From positions 42,772 through 106,771 of the forward strand of contig NZ_BOPH01000027.1 of NCBI RefSeq assembly GCF_016863655.1: a DNA stretch of 64,000 nt, written 5' to 3'. The notes beneath the pieces are model-generated. The model was not told the DNA's origin. It searched no databases and saw only the letters and a program-made list of their open reading frames with translations. Made by a program: the position numbers and the translations under genes. The stretch is from Virgisporangium ochraceum. Its GTDB lineage: Bacteria; Actinomycetota; Actinomycetes; Mycobacteriales; Micromonosporaceae. Positions 7,769 through 16,357 of this stretch are shown piece by piece; position 1 is the first letter of the stretch, and every line of letters starts with the position of its first letter.

Positions 7769-8772
7769 CCGCCGTACTGACCACCGGGGGCAGGCAGCTT
7801 CCCGTGTCCCGCGTGGCGCGCAGCGAGCGCATCGCCGCGCTCGCGCAACGGCACGGCGCTCTCGCGGTCCTCCTGCTGTCGACCCTTGTGGCATCGCTCG
7901 TGTTCGACTCGTTCGCCACGTTCGACAACCTCACCGGGATCAGCATCCAGTCGTCGTTCCTCGTCGTGGTGGCGGTGGGGATGACGTTCGTCATCATCAC
8001 CGGTGGCATCGACCTGTCGGTCGGCTCGGTGTTCGCGCTCGGCGGCGTGGTCGCCGCGTGGGCCAGCCAGTACGGGCTGGCGCCGGCGCTGCTCGCGCCG
8101 CTGCTGGTGTGCGGGGCGGTGGGGCTGCTCAACGGCCTGGTCGTCGCGTACACCGGGCTGGCGCCGTTCATCGTCACACTCGCCACGCTGCTGGGCGCGC
8201 GCGGTCTCCTCCTCGCGATCACCGACGAGGGTGCGAGGACCTTCCTCGTGCCGCGCGACGCCGCGTTCCTCGACCTCGGCCGGGGCACGTTGCTCGGGTT
8301 CGGGTACCCGGTGTGGATCGCGGTGCTGCTGTGTGTTCTCGGCGGCGTGCTGCTGCAGCGGACCCGGTACGGTCAGGGCGTGTACGCGATCGGGGGCAGC
8401 GAGGACGCGGCCGCGCTCATGGGCCTGCCGGTGGCCCGCATCAAGGTGCTCACCTATCTGTTGAGCGGACTGCTCGCCGGCTTCGCCGGAGCGCTCAACG
8501 CGGCCCGGCTCGGCTCCGGGGTGACGATCCTCGGTGTCGGCATGGAGCTCGACGCGATCGCGGCCGTGGTCATCGGTGGCACACTGCTCATCGGTGGTGC
8601 GGGTACGGTCAGCGGAACCCTGTGCGGGGTCCTGCTGTTGGGCGTCATCCAGAATGTGATCAACCAGATCGGAAACCTCACCTCCTCGGTGCAGTCGGTG
8701 GTGAGTGGTGCGTTCCTGGTGGTCGTCGTGGTCACCCAGAGCTACCTCAGCCGGGTCCGGCGGCTGCGATGA
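7765..8772 (+). CDS. Sugar ABC transporter permease 2 (RbsC type)
   Basis: 335-aa paralog of the preceding permease with the canonical GGIDLSVGSVFALGG motif and VVIGGTLLIGGAGTVSG near the end. It starts with GTG overlapping the upstream stop by 4 bp (GTGA). Importers with two different RbsC-type permeases and one double ATPase are common in actinomycetes, so the subunit set is complete. LacI follows after 13 bp. Confidence 0.92.
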   Translation: MTAVLTTGGRQLPVSRVARSERIAALAQRHGALAVLLLSTLVASLVFDSFATFDNLTGISIQSSFLVVVAVGMTFVIITGGIDLSVGSVFALGGVVAAWASQYGLAPALLAPLLVCGAVGLLNGLVVAYTGLAPFIVTLATLLGARGLLLAITDEGARTFLVPRDAAFLDLGRGTLLGFGYPVWIAVLLCVLGGVLLQRTRYGQGVYAIGGSEDAAALMGLPVARIKVLTYLLSGLLAGFAGALNAARLGSGVTILGVGMELDAIAAVVIGGTLLIGGAGTVSGTLCGVLLLGVIQNVINQIGNLTSSVQSVVSGAFLVVVVVTQSYLSRVRRLR

Positions 8773-8785
8773 GAGGGGCTCGTAC

Positions 8786-9811
8786 GTGGTGGTCAGCCTG
8801 AAGGACATCGCCGAGCGGGCCGGCGTCTCGCTCGCGACGGTGTCCAACGTGGTCAACGGCTACCGGCCGGTCGGCGAGGCGACGCGGCTGAAGGTGCAGG
8901 AGGCCATCGACGAGCTCGGCTACTCCCCCAATCTCAGCGCCAGACACCTGCGCAGCGGACGCACCGGCATCGTGGTGCTGGCGATCCCGGAGCTGAACAA
9001 CCCGTACTTCGCCGAGCTGGCCGGCGCCGCCATCCGGGAGGCGGCCGGCCTCGGCTACACGCTCGTCATGGAGGACACGGCCGGCGACCGCGACAAGGAG
9101 CTCATGCTCGCCATGGGCTCCCGTCGCCAGGTCATGGACGGGCTCATCTTCTCCCCGGTCAGCATCACCCGCGAGGAGGTGCTGGCCCGGTCCGTCTCGA
9201 CGCCCCTGGTGCTGATCGGCGAGGGCGTCTACGACGTCCCCCACGACCACATCGCGATCGACAACATCGCGGCGTCGCACGCGGCGGTGCAGCACCTCGT
9301 GTCGCTCGACCGGCACCGCATCGCGTTCATCGGCTCGCAGCCCGGCGACCTGCGCCAATCGGCCCACCTGCGCTTCCTCGGCTACCGCCGGGCGCTGGGC
9401 GCCGCCGGTCTCCCGTTCGAGGACGCCCTCGTGGTGAGCACGGCGCTGTTCGGACGCATGGACGGCCTGCGCGCCATGCGGCACCTGCTCGACCTGCCCG
9501 AGCCGCCCGACGCGGTCTTCGCCTACAACGACCTGATCGCGATCGGCGCGATGCGCGCCATCGGCGAGGCCGGCCGCCGCATCCCCGACGACATCGCGGT
9601 GATCGGCATCGACGACATCGAGGAGGGCCGGTTCAGCACCCCGACCCTCACGACGGTGGCCCCCGACAAGGAGTACATCGGCCGGCTGGCGGTGCAGGCG
9701 CTGGTCGCGCGGATCGAGGGCAAACCGGTGAGCCCGCCGTACGACGTCCAGCCGCCGTTCCGGCTGATCACCCGGGAGAGCACGCTCGGCGGTCCGCGAC
9801 CGGTGCGTTAG
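8786..9811 (+). CDS. LacI-family transcriptional regulator of the importer operon
   Basis: 341-aa repressor. The N-terminal helix-turn-helix is LKDIAERAGVSLATVSNVVNG with a hinge helix NLSARHLRSG near residue 50, followed by a sugar-binding core domain (VLAIPELNNPYFAEL; FAYNDLIAIGAMRAI; IGIDDIEEGRFSTPTLTTV). The GTG at 8786 was chosen because gagagggg lies 8 nt upstream; the reading frame is open further upstream inside the permease gene but without a signal. It is last in the importer operon and probably binds the palindrome at 4116-4129, with the transported sugar as inducer. Confidence 0.9.
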   Translation: MVVSLKDIAERAGVSLATVSNVVNGYRPVGEATRLKVQEAIDELGYSPNLSARHLRSGRTGIVVLAIPELNNPYFAELAGAAIREAAGLGYTLVMEDTAGDRDKELMLAMGSRRQVMDGLIFSPVSITREEVLARSVSTPLVLIGEGVYDVPHDHIAIDNIAASHAAVQHLVSLDRHRIAFIGSQPGDLRQSAHLRFLGYRRALGAAGLPFEDALVVSTALFGRMDGLRAMRHLLDLPEPPDAVFAYNDLIAIGAMRAIGEAGRRIPDDIAVIGIDDIEEGRFSTPTLTTVAPDKEYIGRLAVQALVARIEGKPVSPPYDVQPPFRLITRESTLGGPRPVR

Positions 9812-10246
9812 CGTTCACTACTCACCAGTCGGGAATGACGGTCGCGCCCGGAAAGTCCCGTTCCGCAGGTGGCGGTACCGGGGGCACCTCTCCCCGTCCA
9901 CGCCCGGGTGAAGTCCCTCGCCCGCCCCCACCGCGACGTCGAGCCCGGCGTCGAGCCTGCGCACCCAGGTGAGGAAGCCCAGCGCCACGACGAACCGGGA
10001 CCGATCCTCCCCCTCCGCCCAGCGCCCGCGCGTCGCCGGTCATCCGGCCGAGCCTCTCCCACCGACTCCCGGACCAGGCGCCGATCTTGCAGTTGGGGCC
10101 CCCATCAAACCGGCATATACACCTACAGAAGGGCGGCCACAAATGCAAGATCGACGCGCCGGCGGGGGCGCCGCCGCCACGGGCGCACGCGCACGCCGGC
10201 CGGCGCGCCCCGGCCGGCGCCCGCGCCGCGCCGGCCCGCTCGGCAC
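9812..10246. other. 435-bp non-coding gap between convergent genes
   Basis: No supportable gene. The stretch 9840-10040 has protein-like runs on the minus strand in more than one frame but no continuous frame with a start, so it could be a decayed gene end. The right half carries a long palindromic element (10082-10153). Confidence 0.45.
10082..10153. repeat. 72-bp palindromic intergenic element
   Basis: cgatcttgca (10082-10091) and tgcaagatcg (10144-10153) form perfect 10-bp ends around 52 bp. The interior (gcatatacacctaca) is clearly AT-richer than its surroundings. The element lies between the convergent LacI and ABC-exporter genes, a typical position for small dispersed palindromic elements or for a bidirectional terminator. 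Confidence 0.65.
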
Positions 10247-13200
10247 TCAGCCGGCCAGGTGGCCCCACGTGGACTGGAGCTCGCTCCACGTGCCGTGTGC
10301 CGCCACCGACCCGCCGATCAGCACGACGACCTGGTCGGCCTGTACCAGGGCGGCCCGCTTCGACGTCGAGCCGACCACGGTGACGCCGCGTTCGCGCAGG
10401 GCGCGCCACAGGTCCAGCTCCGTCGTCACGTCGAGTGCCGACGACACGTCGTCTGCGATGAGCAGTTCCGTGCTCGGCGCCAGCGCCCGGGCCAGTGCCA
10501 GCCGCTGGAGCTGGCCGCCGCTCAGGCGGGTCCCCTTGTGGCCTATCAGCAGACCGAGGCCGCCGCCGGTGCCGGACAGGTCGTGGTCGAGCTGTGCGGT
10601 GGAGACCGCGCCGTGCGGGTCGACCTCGTGCCCGAGCCGGATGTTGTCGGCGACCGTGCCCGACAGCACCCGCGGCAGCTGCGCGACGTAACCGACCTGG
10701 TTGGGACGCAGGAACACCTCCGGCTCGGTGACCGCCTCGCCGTTCCAGCGCAGCGCGCCGGTGTGGTGCACGATGCCGGCCATCGCGCGCAGCAGCGACG
10801 ACTTGCCGGCGCCCACGGGGCCGACGACCAGCACCAGGTGCCCGCGCTCGACGCTGAGGTCGATGTCGCGGACACCGACCGTGCCGTCTTCATGCACGGC
10901 CGTGAACCCGTCGAGGTCCAGGCGCCGCAACGGGTTGCGCGGTGCGGTCGGCGGTGCCGGCGCGGTGCCCTCGGAGATGTCCACCCCGGGCACCTCGGCC
11001 GAGTACGCGGCCACGCCGCTCATCGCGACGGTGCGTGCGGTCCACACGCGGGCCGACGGCAGGTGCGCGACCAGCGACGCCGTCGTCCACGCGAACCACC
11101 GCGCGGCGCCGAGCGTCGACACGGCGACCAGCGCCGCGCCGGCGGTGAGCGAGCCGCCGAGGTACATCGCCCAGACGCCGACCGGCAGCAGGCCGGCGAG
11201 CAGCGCCGGCGTCGACCGGGCGAGCACCTGCAGCCGGATCTCGTGCCGCACCCGCTCGCTGCGGACGGTGTCGAGCCCGGCCAGGTGCACCAGCACCGGG
11301 TCGGTGGCACCGGCGAGCTTCACGGTGCGCGCCGCCGACAGCGACGACACCAGCGCGGTCGCGAATGCCGCCCGTGCCGCCACGGTGCCCCGCGCCGACT
11401 TCTCCAGCAGCGGCGCGAACGTGGTCGACGCCAGCCCCGACACCACCATCGTCCCGAGGAAGAACAGGCCCGGCACGATCGAGCCGGACACCAGGGTCAT
11501 CGCCGCGAGCACGAACATCGCGATGAACTGGTCGACGAGGTTGTCGGCCAGTTCCACGACCCGTTCGGTGTCGCCGCCCTGCGCCACGACCTCGGCCGGC
11601 GTGTGCGAGCTGACCCGCCGCGCGCCGGTCTGCCCGTGCACGAGCCGCAGGCTGATCCGCAGCATCTGCCGCACCCACCACTCCGGGAACCACCGGTTGG
11701 TGAACCACGGGATCGGCGTCGCCAGCAGCAGCGCCGCCACGATGCCGACCGCCGGCCCGAACGGGTCGCCCGCGCCGTCGACGAGATCGGCCCACAGCAG
11801 CGGCAGCACCACGCCGTCGAGCCCGAGGAACGTCAGCACCAGGAACAGCGCCACCGACAGCAGCCCGTACCGCGGGTCGTTCGTCATCAGGCGGTAGAGC
11901 TCGCGCAACGCGCTCGCTTTCGGTGGTTGCGGTAGTACCGGCGGTGCGGCCTTGTCGGTTCCATTGGAGGAGACGGGCACAGCCCCGTCGCCGTTGGCCG
12001 GTGCACTGGGTACGTGGCTGGTGGCGAGCAGCCGGGCGAAGCGGTCGGACTCGTGCAGCGGCCCGGCCTCGACCACCTCACCGTCGGCGAGCATGACGAC
12101 CTCGTCGCAGCTGCGCACCGACGACAGCCGGTGCGCCACGACGATGCCGATGCGCCCGTCGAGCAGCCGCGCCGTGGCCCGCTGGACGCGCGCCTCGGTG
12201 ACGGGGTCCATCCGGGCGGTCGCCTCGTCGAGGATCACGACGTGCGGGTCACGCACGAGGATCCGGGCGAACGCGACGAGCTGCTCCTGACCGGCCGACA
12301 GCACGTGGCCGCCGTCGCCGAGCTTCGTGTTCAGCCCGTCGGGCAGGTCGCGGACCCACTCGCCGAGCCCCAGCTCCTCCAGCGCGTCGCCGGCCGGCCC
12401 GAGGAGGTCGGTGTCGAACAGGGCGATGTTCTCGGCCAGCGTGCCGGCGAGGATCTCGGTGCGCTGCGGCACGATCGCGATCCAGCGGCGCAGCCCGTCG
12501 AGGTCGAGGTCGACCATGTCGGTGTCGCCGAGGAACACGGTGCCGCGCGGCACGTCGACGGCGCGGGTGAGCACCTTGGCGAGCGTCGACTTGCCCGAGC
12601 CGGTGCGCCCGATGAGCGCATAGGAACGGCCCCGGGCGAACGTGAGGGTCACGTCGCGCAGGGCCGGGCGCCGCTCGGGCGAGCTCGCGTACCGGAACGT
12701 GAGACCTCGTACGGTGAGGTCGGCGTCGGCCGGTGCGCGCCCGCCGACGGGTTCCTGTTTCGCTTCCCGCAGGAGCTGGACCCGGTTCCACGCACCGAGC
12801 GCGTACTGCAGCTCGGGCACCATGCGGCTCACGTGCTCGACCATCGCCCCGAACGCCAGCACCAGCAGCCACACCGCGGTGAGCCGCGCGGCGTCGATGC
12901 GTCCCGCGGTGAGCGCGGCCACGCCGCCGACCACCACGGCCGCGATGCCGGCCCGCATGACCGCGGCCGCCGACGCGGTGACCCGCGCCGACAGCGACCA
13001 CACCCGGCGGCCGCGGGTGAGCACCTCGCTGGAGCGGCGGGCGAACAGCCGCAGCACGTAGGGACGGGCGAGACTGGTACGCACGTCGTCCTGTCCGTGG
13101 ATGGACTCCTCCATCACGGCGGCGAGGTCGGACCACGCCTCCTCCTCGCCCATCCGGGCGGGGGTGATGCGTGCCGTGGGCCTGCGCAGCGCCACCCCGA

Positions 13201-13672
13201 GCACCGTGGCGACGACGAGCATGCCGAGCCCGGCCGGCCACCACACCACGAACGCCGTGATGATCGACGCGACCCCGGTGGCACCGGCCTGCGCGATCCG
13301 CACGCCGGCGCCGCGCAGCTCGGAGGCGACCTGGTTCACGTCGCCGTCCATCCGGTCGAGCAGCTCGCCGACCGGGGTGCCCTCCAACGTCGGCAGGTCC
13401 TGGCCGAACGCGACGCGGCACAGCCGGCGCCGCACGTCGGCCGCCCAGTCGGCGGTGAGGCCGGCGGTGATGAGGCCCATCACGAGGTCGGTGCCCACGG
13501 CCACCACGAGCGCGACCGCGAGCAGCACGAAGATCACCGACGACCGCTCGATGAGCACGGTGCCGGCGAACGCCGCGGCGAGCGACTGGCCGACGGCGCC
13601 CAGCACGATGAGGACGCCCACCAGCGCCGTACGGCGCGGTGAGGTGACCCACAGGTCGCGGAGCAGACGCAT
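10247..13672 (-). CDS. Fused ABC exporter, TMD-NBD-TMD-NBD (1141 aa)
   Basis: A single chain containing two complete exporter halves. The first membrane domain is at about 1-320. The first ATPase domain has Walker A LIGRTGSGKST near residue 354, signature LSAGQEQLVAFAR (Ala replaces the second residue of LSGGQ) and Walker B VVILDEATARMD. The second membrane domain is at about 600-880. The second ATPase domain has Walker A VVGPVGAGKSS near 954, the perfect signature LSGGQLQRLALAR and Walker B LLIADDVSSALD, where Asp stands in place of the catalytic Glu. One canonical and one degenerate site per pair is typical of heterodimeric multidrug or lipid exporters. ATG 13672 is preferred; a TTG 63 bp upstream has no ribosome binding site. 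It is downstream of the CGNR and L11-like genes and may be co-transcribed. The substrate is unknown. Confidence 0.88.
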   Translation of the reverse strand: MRLLRDLWVTSPRRTALVGVLIVLGAVGQSLAAAFAGTVLIERSSVIFVLLAVALVVAVGTDLVMGLITAGLTADWAADVRRRLCRVAFGQDLPTLEGTPVGELLDRMDGDVNQVASELRGAGVRIAQAGATGVASIITAFVVWWPAGLGMLVVATVLGVALRRPTARITPARMGEEEAWSDLAAVMEESIHGQDDVRTSLARPYVLRLFARRSSEVLTRGRRVWSLSARVTASAAAVMRAGIAAVVVGGVAALTAGRIDAARLTAVWLLVLAFGAMVEHVSRMVPELQYALGAWNRVQLLREAKQEPVGGRAPADADLTVRGLTFRYASSPERRPALRDVTLTFARGRSYALIGRTGSGKSTLAKVLTRAVDVPRGTVFLGDTDMVDLDLDGLRRWIAIVPQRTEILAGTLAENIALFDTDLLGPAGDALEELGLGEWVRDLPDGLNTKLGDGGHVLSAGQEQLVAFARILVRDPHVVILDEATARMDPVTEARVQRATARLLDGRIGIVVAHRLSSVRSCDEVVMLADGEVVEAGPLHESDRFARLLATSHVPSAPANGDGAVPVSSNGTDKAAPPVLPQPPKASALRELYRLMTNDPRYGLLSVALFLVLTFLGLDGVVLPLLWADLVDGAGDPFGPAVGIVAALLLATPIPWFTNRWFPEWWVRQMLRISLRLVHGQTGARRVSSHTPAEVVAQGGDTERVVELADNLVDQFIAMFVLAAMTLVSGSIVPGLFFLGTMVVSGLASTTFAPLLEKSARGTVAARAAFATALVSSLSAARTVKLAGATDPVLVHLAGLDTVRSERVRHEIRLQVLARSTPALLAGLLPVGVWAMYLGGSLTAGAALVAVSTLGAARWFAWTTASLVAHLPSARVWTARTVAMSGVAAYSAEVPGVDISEGTAPAPPTAPRNPLRRLDLDGFTAVHEDGTVGVRDIDLSVERGHLVLVVGPVGAGKSSLLRAMAGIVHHTGALRWNGEAVTEPEVFLRPNQVGYVAQLPRVLSGTVADNIRLGHEVDPHGAVSTAQLDHDLSGTGGGLGLLIGHKGTRLSGGQLQRLALARALAPSTELLIADDVSSALDVTTELDLWRALRERGVTVVGSTSKRAALVQADQVVVLIGGSVAAHGTWSELQSTWGHLAG

Positions 13673-13753
13673 GGCGTGAACATCCCTGGAAGTCGGCGGA
13701 GCTTCCAGGTTGGCCGGATCGGCCGGGCCGTTCAAACGAATTACGGCCGGCCG

Positions 13754-14140
13754 TCACCCCGTCGGGCGGGGTGGCCGGCGGGCGGGGTGGTCGGCGCAGC
13801 CGCGTCTCGTGGCGCCGTTGGTGCGGTCGACGAACGTCCGCCCGCACCGGACGCACCGCTTCAGGCGGCGCCATCCGCCGGTCACCGCGACGAGCGCGAG
13901 CGCGGTCGCGGCCGCCGCGACCGGATCGGTGACCGCGATGCGCCAGCGCCCACCGACGGGCTCGACGCGCAGCACCGCGCCGGCCAGTACCGGGTTCAAC
14001 CGGCCGGCCGCGGCGCGCTGGTCGGGAAGTCCCGCGCAGACGTCAGCGAAAACCGTTGCCAGCAAAGCCTCCGCGTCGTACAGCGCGGGGTCGAGGACGC
14101 GGTACGGCGCCACCACCCCGCGCCAGAGGCCGTCACTCAT
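13754..14140 (-). CDS. CGNR zinc-finger protein (128 aa)
   Basis: Residues about 93-120 read RLKRCVRCGRTFVDRTNGATRRGC, matching the CGNR zinc finger (CxxC, then RTNxxxRRxC). The N-terminal 90 residues resemble a shortened ABATE-type stress-sensing domain. Family members are thought to be transcriptional regulators. The start ATG overlaps the last codons of the L11-like gene by 8 bp (ATGAGTGA), so the two are translated together. The target is unknown. Confidence 0.8.
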   Translation of the reverse strand: MSDGLWRGVVAPYRVLDPALYDAEALLATVFADVCAGLPDQRAAAGRLNPVLAGAVLRVEPVGGRWRIAVTDPVAAAATALALVAVTGGWRRLKRCVRCGRTFVDRTNGATRRGCADHPARRPPRPTG

Positions 14141-14567
14141 CCTCGATGAGGACGCCCATCGAGCGGGCGGTGCCGGCGATCTGCCGCATCGCCGCGTCGA
14201 CGTCGTCGGTGTTCAGGTCGGGCAGCTTGCGCTCGGCGACCTCGCGCAGCTGGGCGCGGGACATCTTCGCCACCACCTGCGAGCCGGGCCGCGGCGAACC
14301 CGACGCCAGCCCGAGCACCTTGCGGATGAGGTACGCGGTCGGCGGGGTCTTGTAGCGCAGCGCGAACGACCGGTCCTCGAACACCGTGACCACGACGGGC
14401 ACGATCTCGCCGCGCTGCGCCGCCGTTGCCGCGTCGTAGTCGAGCTTGAGCTGGCGCGTGTTGACGCCGGTGGGGCCGAGCATCTTGCCGATGTCGACCA
14501 TCGCGGCGTTGCCCGCCTCGAGCTCGAGCGTGAGCTCACGGGACTTCTTCTTGGGAGCCGGTGCCAT
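14133..14567 (-). CDS. Ribosomal protein L11 paralog lacking the proline-rich loop
   Basis: 144-aa protein clearly homologous to L11. The RNA-binding C-terminal half is well kept (EDRSFALRYKTPP, AQLREVAERKLPDLN, IAGTARSMGVLIED). The N-terminal helix normally written NPSPPVGPALGQQGVN is replaced by NAAMVDIGKMLGPTGVN, two residues shorter and without the prolines that contact thiostrepton-type thiopeptides (Pro22 and Pro26 of E. coli numbering). It lies away from the usual secE-nusG-rplK-rplA cluster, between IclR and CGNR genes, so it is a second, specialised copy; the housekeeping rplK should be elsewhere. ATG 14567 matches the L11 N-terminus, though the ribosome binding site is weak. Possible roles are an alternative ribosome or factor-binding stalk, thiopeptide tolerance, or a diverged non-ribosomal function. 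Confidence 0.85.
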   Translation of the reverse strand: MAPAPKKKSRELTLELEAGNAAMVDIGKMLGPTGVNTRQLKLDYDAATAAQRGEIVPVVVTVFEDRSFALRYKTPPTAYLIRKVLGLASGSPRPGSQVVAKMSRAQLREVAERKLPDLNTDDVDAAMRQIAGTARSMGVLIEDE

Positions 14568-14614
14568 GCGGGCGACGCTAGGAACTCCCGCGACTGGAGG
14601 GTCAAGCTGGAGGG

Positions 14615-15316
14615 TCAAGCCAGCGCGGCCCGCACCGCCGCGGCGGTCTCGACCACGAGCGCGCCGAGCTCGGCGAGATCCGCCGTGTCGGCGAGGAAGA
14701 CGACCGCCACCGACCCGACGACCCCGCCGTCCCAGCCGCCGCGGACCACGGGTGCCGCCACCGACTCCAGCCCGGCGATCACCTCACCACGCGAGGTCGC
14801 GTACCCGCGCTCGCGGGCGAGCGCCACCTCCGGCCGTTCGCCGGCCCGCTGCCGCGCGCCGGCGAGCAGCGCCAGCCCCGGCGCGCCGCGGTCGACCGGA
14901 TGCCGGCTGCCCGGCCGGTAGGCCACGTGCGCCGGGCCGTGCGGCGGCTCGACGCTGGCGACGGTGACCGCGTCGTCGCCGTCGCGTACCGCGAGGAACG
15001 CGGTGGCCCGGGCGCGGGCGGCCAGCCGGGTGAGCTCGGGCAGGGCGGCGGCCTGCACCGGCCGGCTGACGCTCGCCGCCAGCACCGCGAGGCCGATCCC
15101 CGGCTCGTACCGCCCGTCGCCGGTGCGCCGCACCAGGCGGTGGTCCTCGAGCGTGCGCACCAGCCGGTACGCCACCGACCGGTGCAGGTCGACGCTGGCG
15201 GCGAGCACGCCGAGGTCGACCGGGCCGCCGGCGTCGGTGATCGCGGTGAGCAGCCGTAGCCCGCGGTCGAGCGTCTGGGAGTGCGGAACGGACTGATCCT
15301 TGCGCGGACGTGCCAC
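14615..15316 (-). CDS. IclR-family transcriptional regulator
   Basis: 233-aa regulator with an N-terminal winged helix (SQTLDRGLRLLTAITDAG, VDLGVLAASVDLHRSVAYRLVRTLEDHRLV) and a C-terminal effector-binding domain. GTG 15316 is preferred over ATG 15334 because gagaggg lies 4-5 nt before it. It is divergent from an MBL hydrolase and an aromatic-ring monooxygenase, and IclR proteins typically control aromatic catabolism, so those genes are the likely targets. An IclR-like palindrome is in the intergenic region. Confidence 0.85.
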   Translation of the reverse strand: MARPRKDQSVPHSQTLDRGLRLLTAITDAGGPVDLGVLAASVDLHRSVAYRLVRTLEDHRLVRRTGDGRYEPGIGLAVLAASVSRPVQAAALPELTRLAARARATAFLAVRDGDDAVTVASVEPPHGPAHVAYRPGSRHPVDRGAPGLALLAGARQRAGERPEVALARERGYATSRGEVIAGLESVAAPVVRGGWDGGVVGSVAVVFLADTADLAELGALVVETAAAVRAALA

Positions 15317-15342
15317 GGGGCCCTCTCGTCGCATATAGTCCG

Positions 15343-15369
15343 GTCACCTGTGACGGAAATACTTTTCCG
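15343..15369. promoter_or_regulatory. IclR-type operator candidates
   Basis: cggaaa-tact-tttccg (15354-15369) is a perfect 6-bp inverted repeat close to the IclR consensus TGGAAATnATTTCCA. Next to it GTCAC-CT-GTGAC (15343-15354) is a second short inverted repeat. Both sit in the 75-bp divergent region between IclR (start 15316) and the MBL gene (start 15392). Confidence 0.6.
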
Positions 15370-15391
15370 AATATAGAAACGGGTGATCGCC

Positions 15392-16351
15392 ATGGTCAAG
15401 CCGTTCGCCTCGTCCGCCGATCTCGACGAGAAGGCCGAGACCCTGGAGGTGATCGGCGACGGCGTGTACGCCTTGACCGCCGAGGGCGACCCGAACGTGG
15501 GCGCGGTCGAGGGCGAGGACTTCGTGGTCGCGTTCGAGGCGCGCGCCACGCCGGTGATGGCGCGGCGCTGGCTGATGCGGCTGCGCGAGCACACGACGAA
15601 ACCGGTGCGGTTCCTCGTGTTGAGCCACTACCACGCGGTGCGGGTGCTGGGCGCCGCCGCGTTCGGCGCCGACGTGATCGTCACCCACGAGCAGACCCGC
15701 GCGCTGATCGCCGAGCGCGGCATGGAGGACTGGGCGTCGGAGCGCGCGCGGATGCCGCGCCTGTTCACCGGCGAAGAGTCCATTCCCGGGCTCACCTGGC
15801 CCACGGTCACGTTCTCCGACCGCCTCACGATCGACCTCGGCGGCTCGCGCGGCGACCTGGTGCTGCGTTACTGCGGGCGCGGCCACACCGCCGGCGACAT
15901 CGTCGCCTGGCTGCCGGGGCAACGGATCCTGTTCGCCGGCGACCTCGTCGAGGCGCAGGCGGCCCTCTACACCGGCGACGCGTTCCACCTCGACTGGTCG
16001 TCGTCCACATTGGACAGTGTGGCGGCGCTCGGCGCGGAGACGCTCGTCGGCGGGCGCGGCGCCGTCGCGCGCGGACGCGACGCGGTCGACGCGGCGATCG
16101 CGCAGACCCGCGCGTTCCTCACCGTGATGGTCGACCGCACGCGCGAGGTGCACGGCCGCGGCGGCACGCCACGCGAGGCGTTCCTGGCGGTGCACGCGGC
16201 CCTCGCGCCCACGTTCGGCAAGTGGCCGATCTTCGAGCACTGCCTGCCCTTCAACGTGCAACGGCTGTGGGACGAGTTGAGCGGCGTCGACTGGCCGCGG
16301 ATCTGGACAGCGGACCGCGACCGTGAGGTCTGGGCCGCGATGCAGGGCTGA
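15392..16351 (+). CDS. MBL-fold metallo-hydrolase (319 aa)
   Basis: Metallo-beta-lactamase fold protein. The first metal motif reads SHYHAVRVLGA, keeping HxH but with Val-Arg where most family members have Asp-His. The later ligands RGHTAGD and FAGDLVE are present. This altered motif suggests a reduced or mononuclear metal site. ATG 15392 gives MVKPFASSADL; a GTG 9 bp earlier is possible. It is the first gene divergent from IclR and the FAD monooxygenase starts 6 bp after its stop. It may therefore hydrolyse a ring-cleavage or lactone/ester intermediate of aromatic breakdown, which is inference. Confidence 0.8.
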   Translation: MVKPFASSADLDEKAETLEVIGDGVYALTAEGDPNVGAVEGEDFVVAFEARATPVMARRWLMRLREHTTKPVRFLVLSHYHAVRVLGAAAFGADVIVTHEQTRALIAERGMEDWASERARMPRLFTGEESIPGLTWPTVTFSDRLTIDLGGSRGDLVLRYCGRGHTAGDIVAWLPGQRILFAGDLVEAQAALYTGDAFHLDWSSSTLDSVAALGAETLVGGRGAVARGRDAVDAAIAQTRAFLTVMVDRTREVHGRGGTPREAFLAVHAALAPTFGKWPIFEHCLPFNVQRLWDELSGVDWPRIWTADRDREVWAAMQG

Positions 16352-16357
16352 CCGGCC

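Noticed and set aside
9822..10062. Possible gene remnant on the minus strand between LacI and the ABC exporter
   Set aside because: Protein-like runs occur in different frames but no continuous frame with a start could be supported; kept only as a note on the gap.
10247..15316. Thiopeptide biosynthetic cluster around the L11 paralog
   Set aside because: No precursor peptide, YcaO cyclodehydratase, lantibiotic-type dehydratase or pyridine synthase is present; only the tolerance idea survives.
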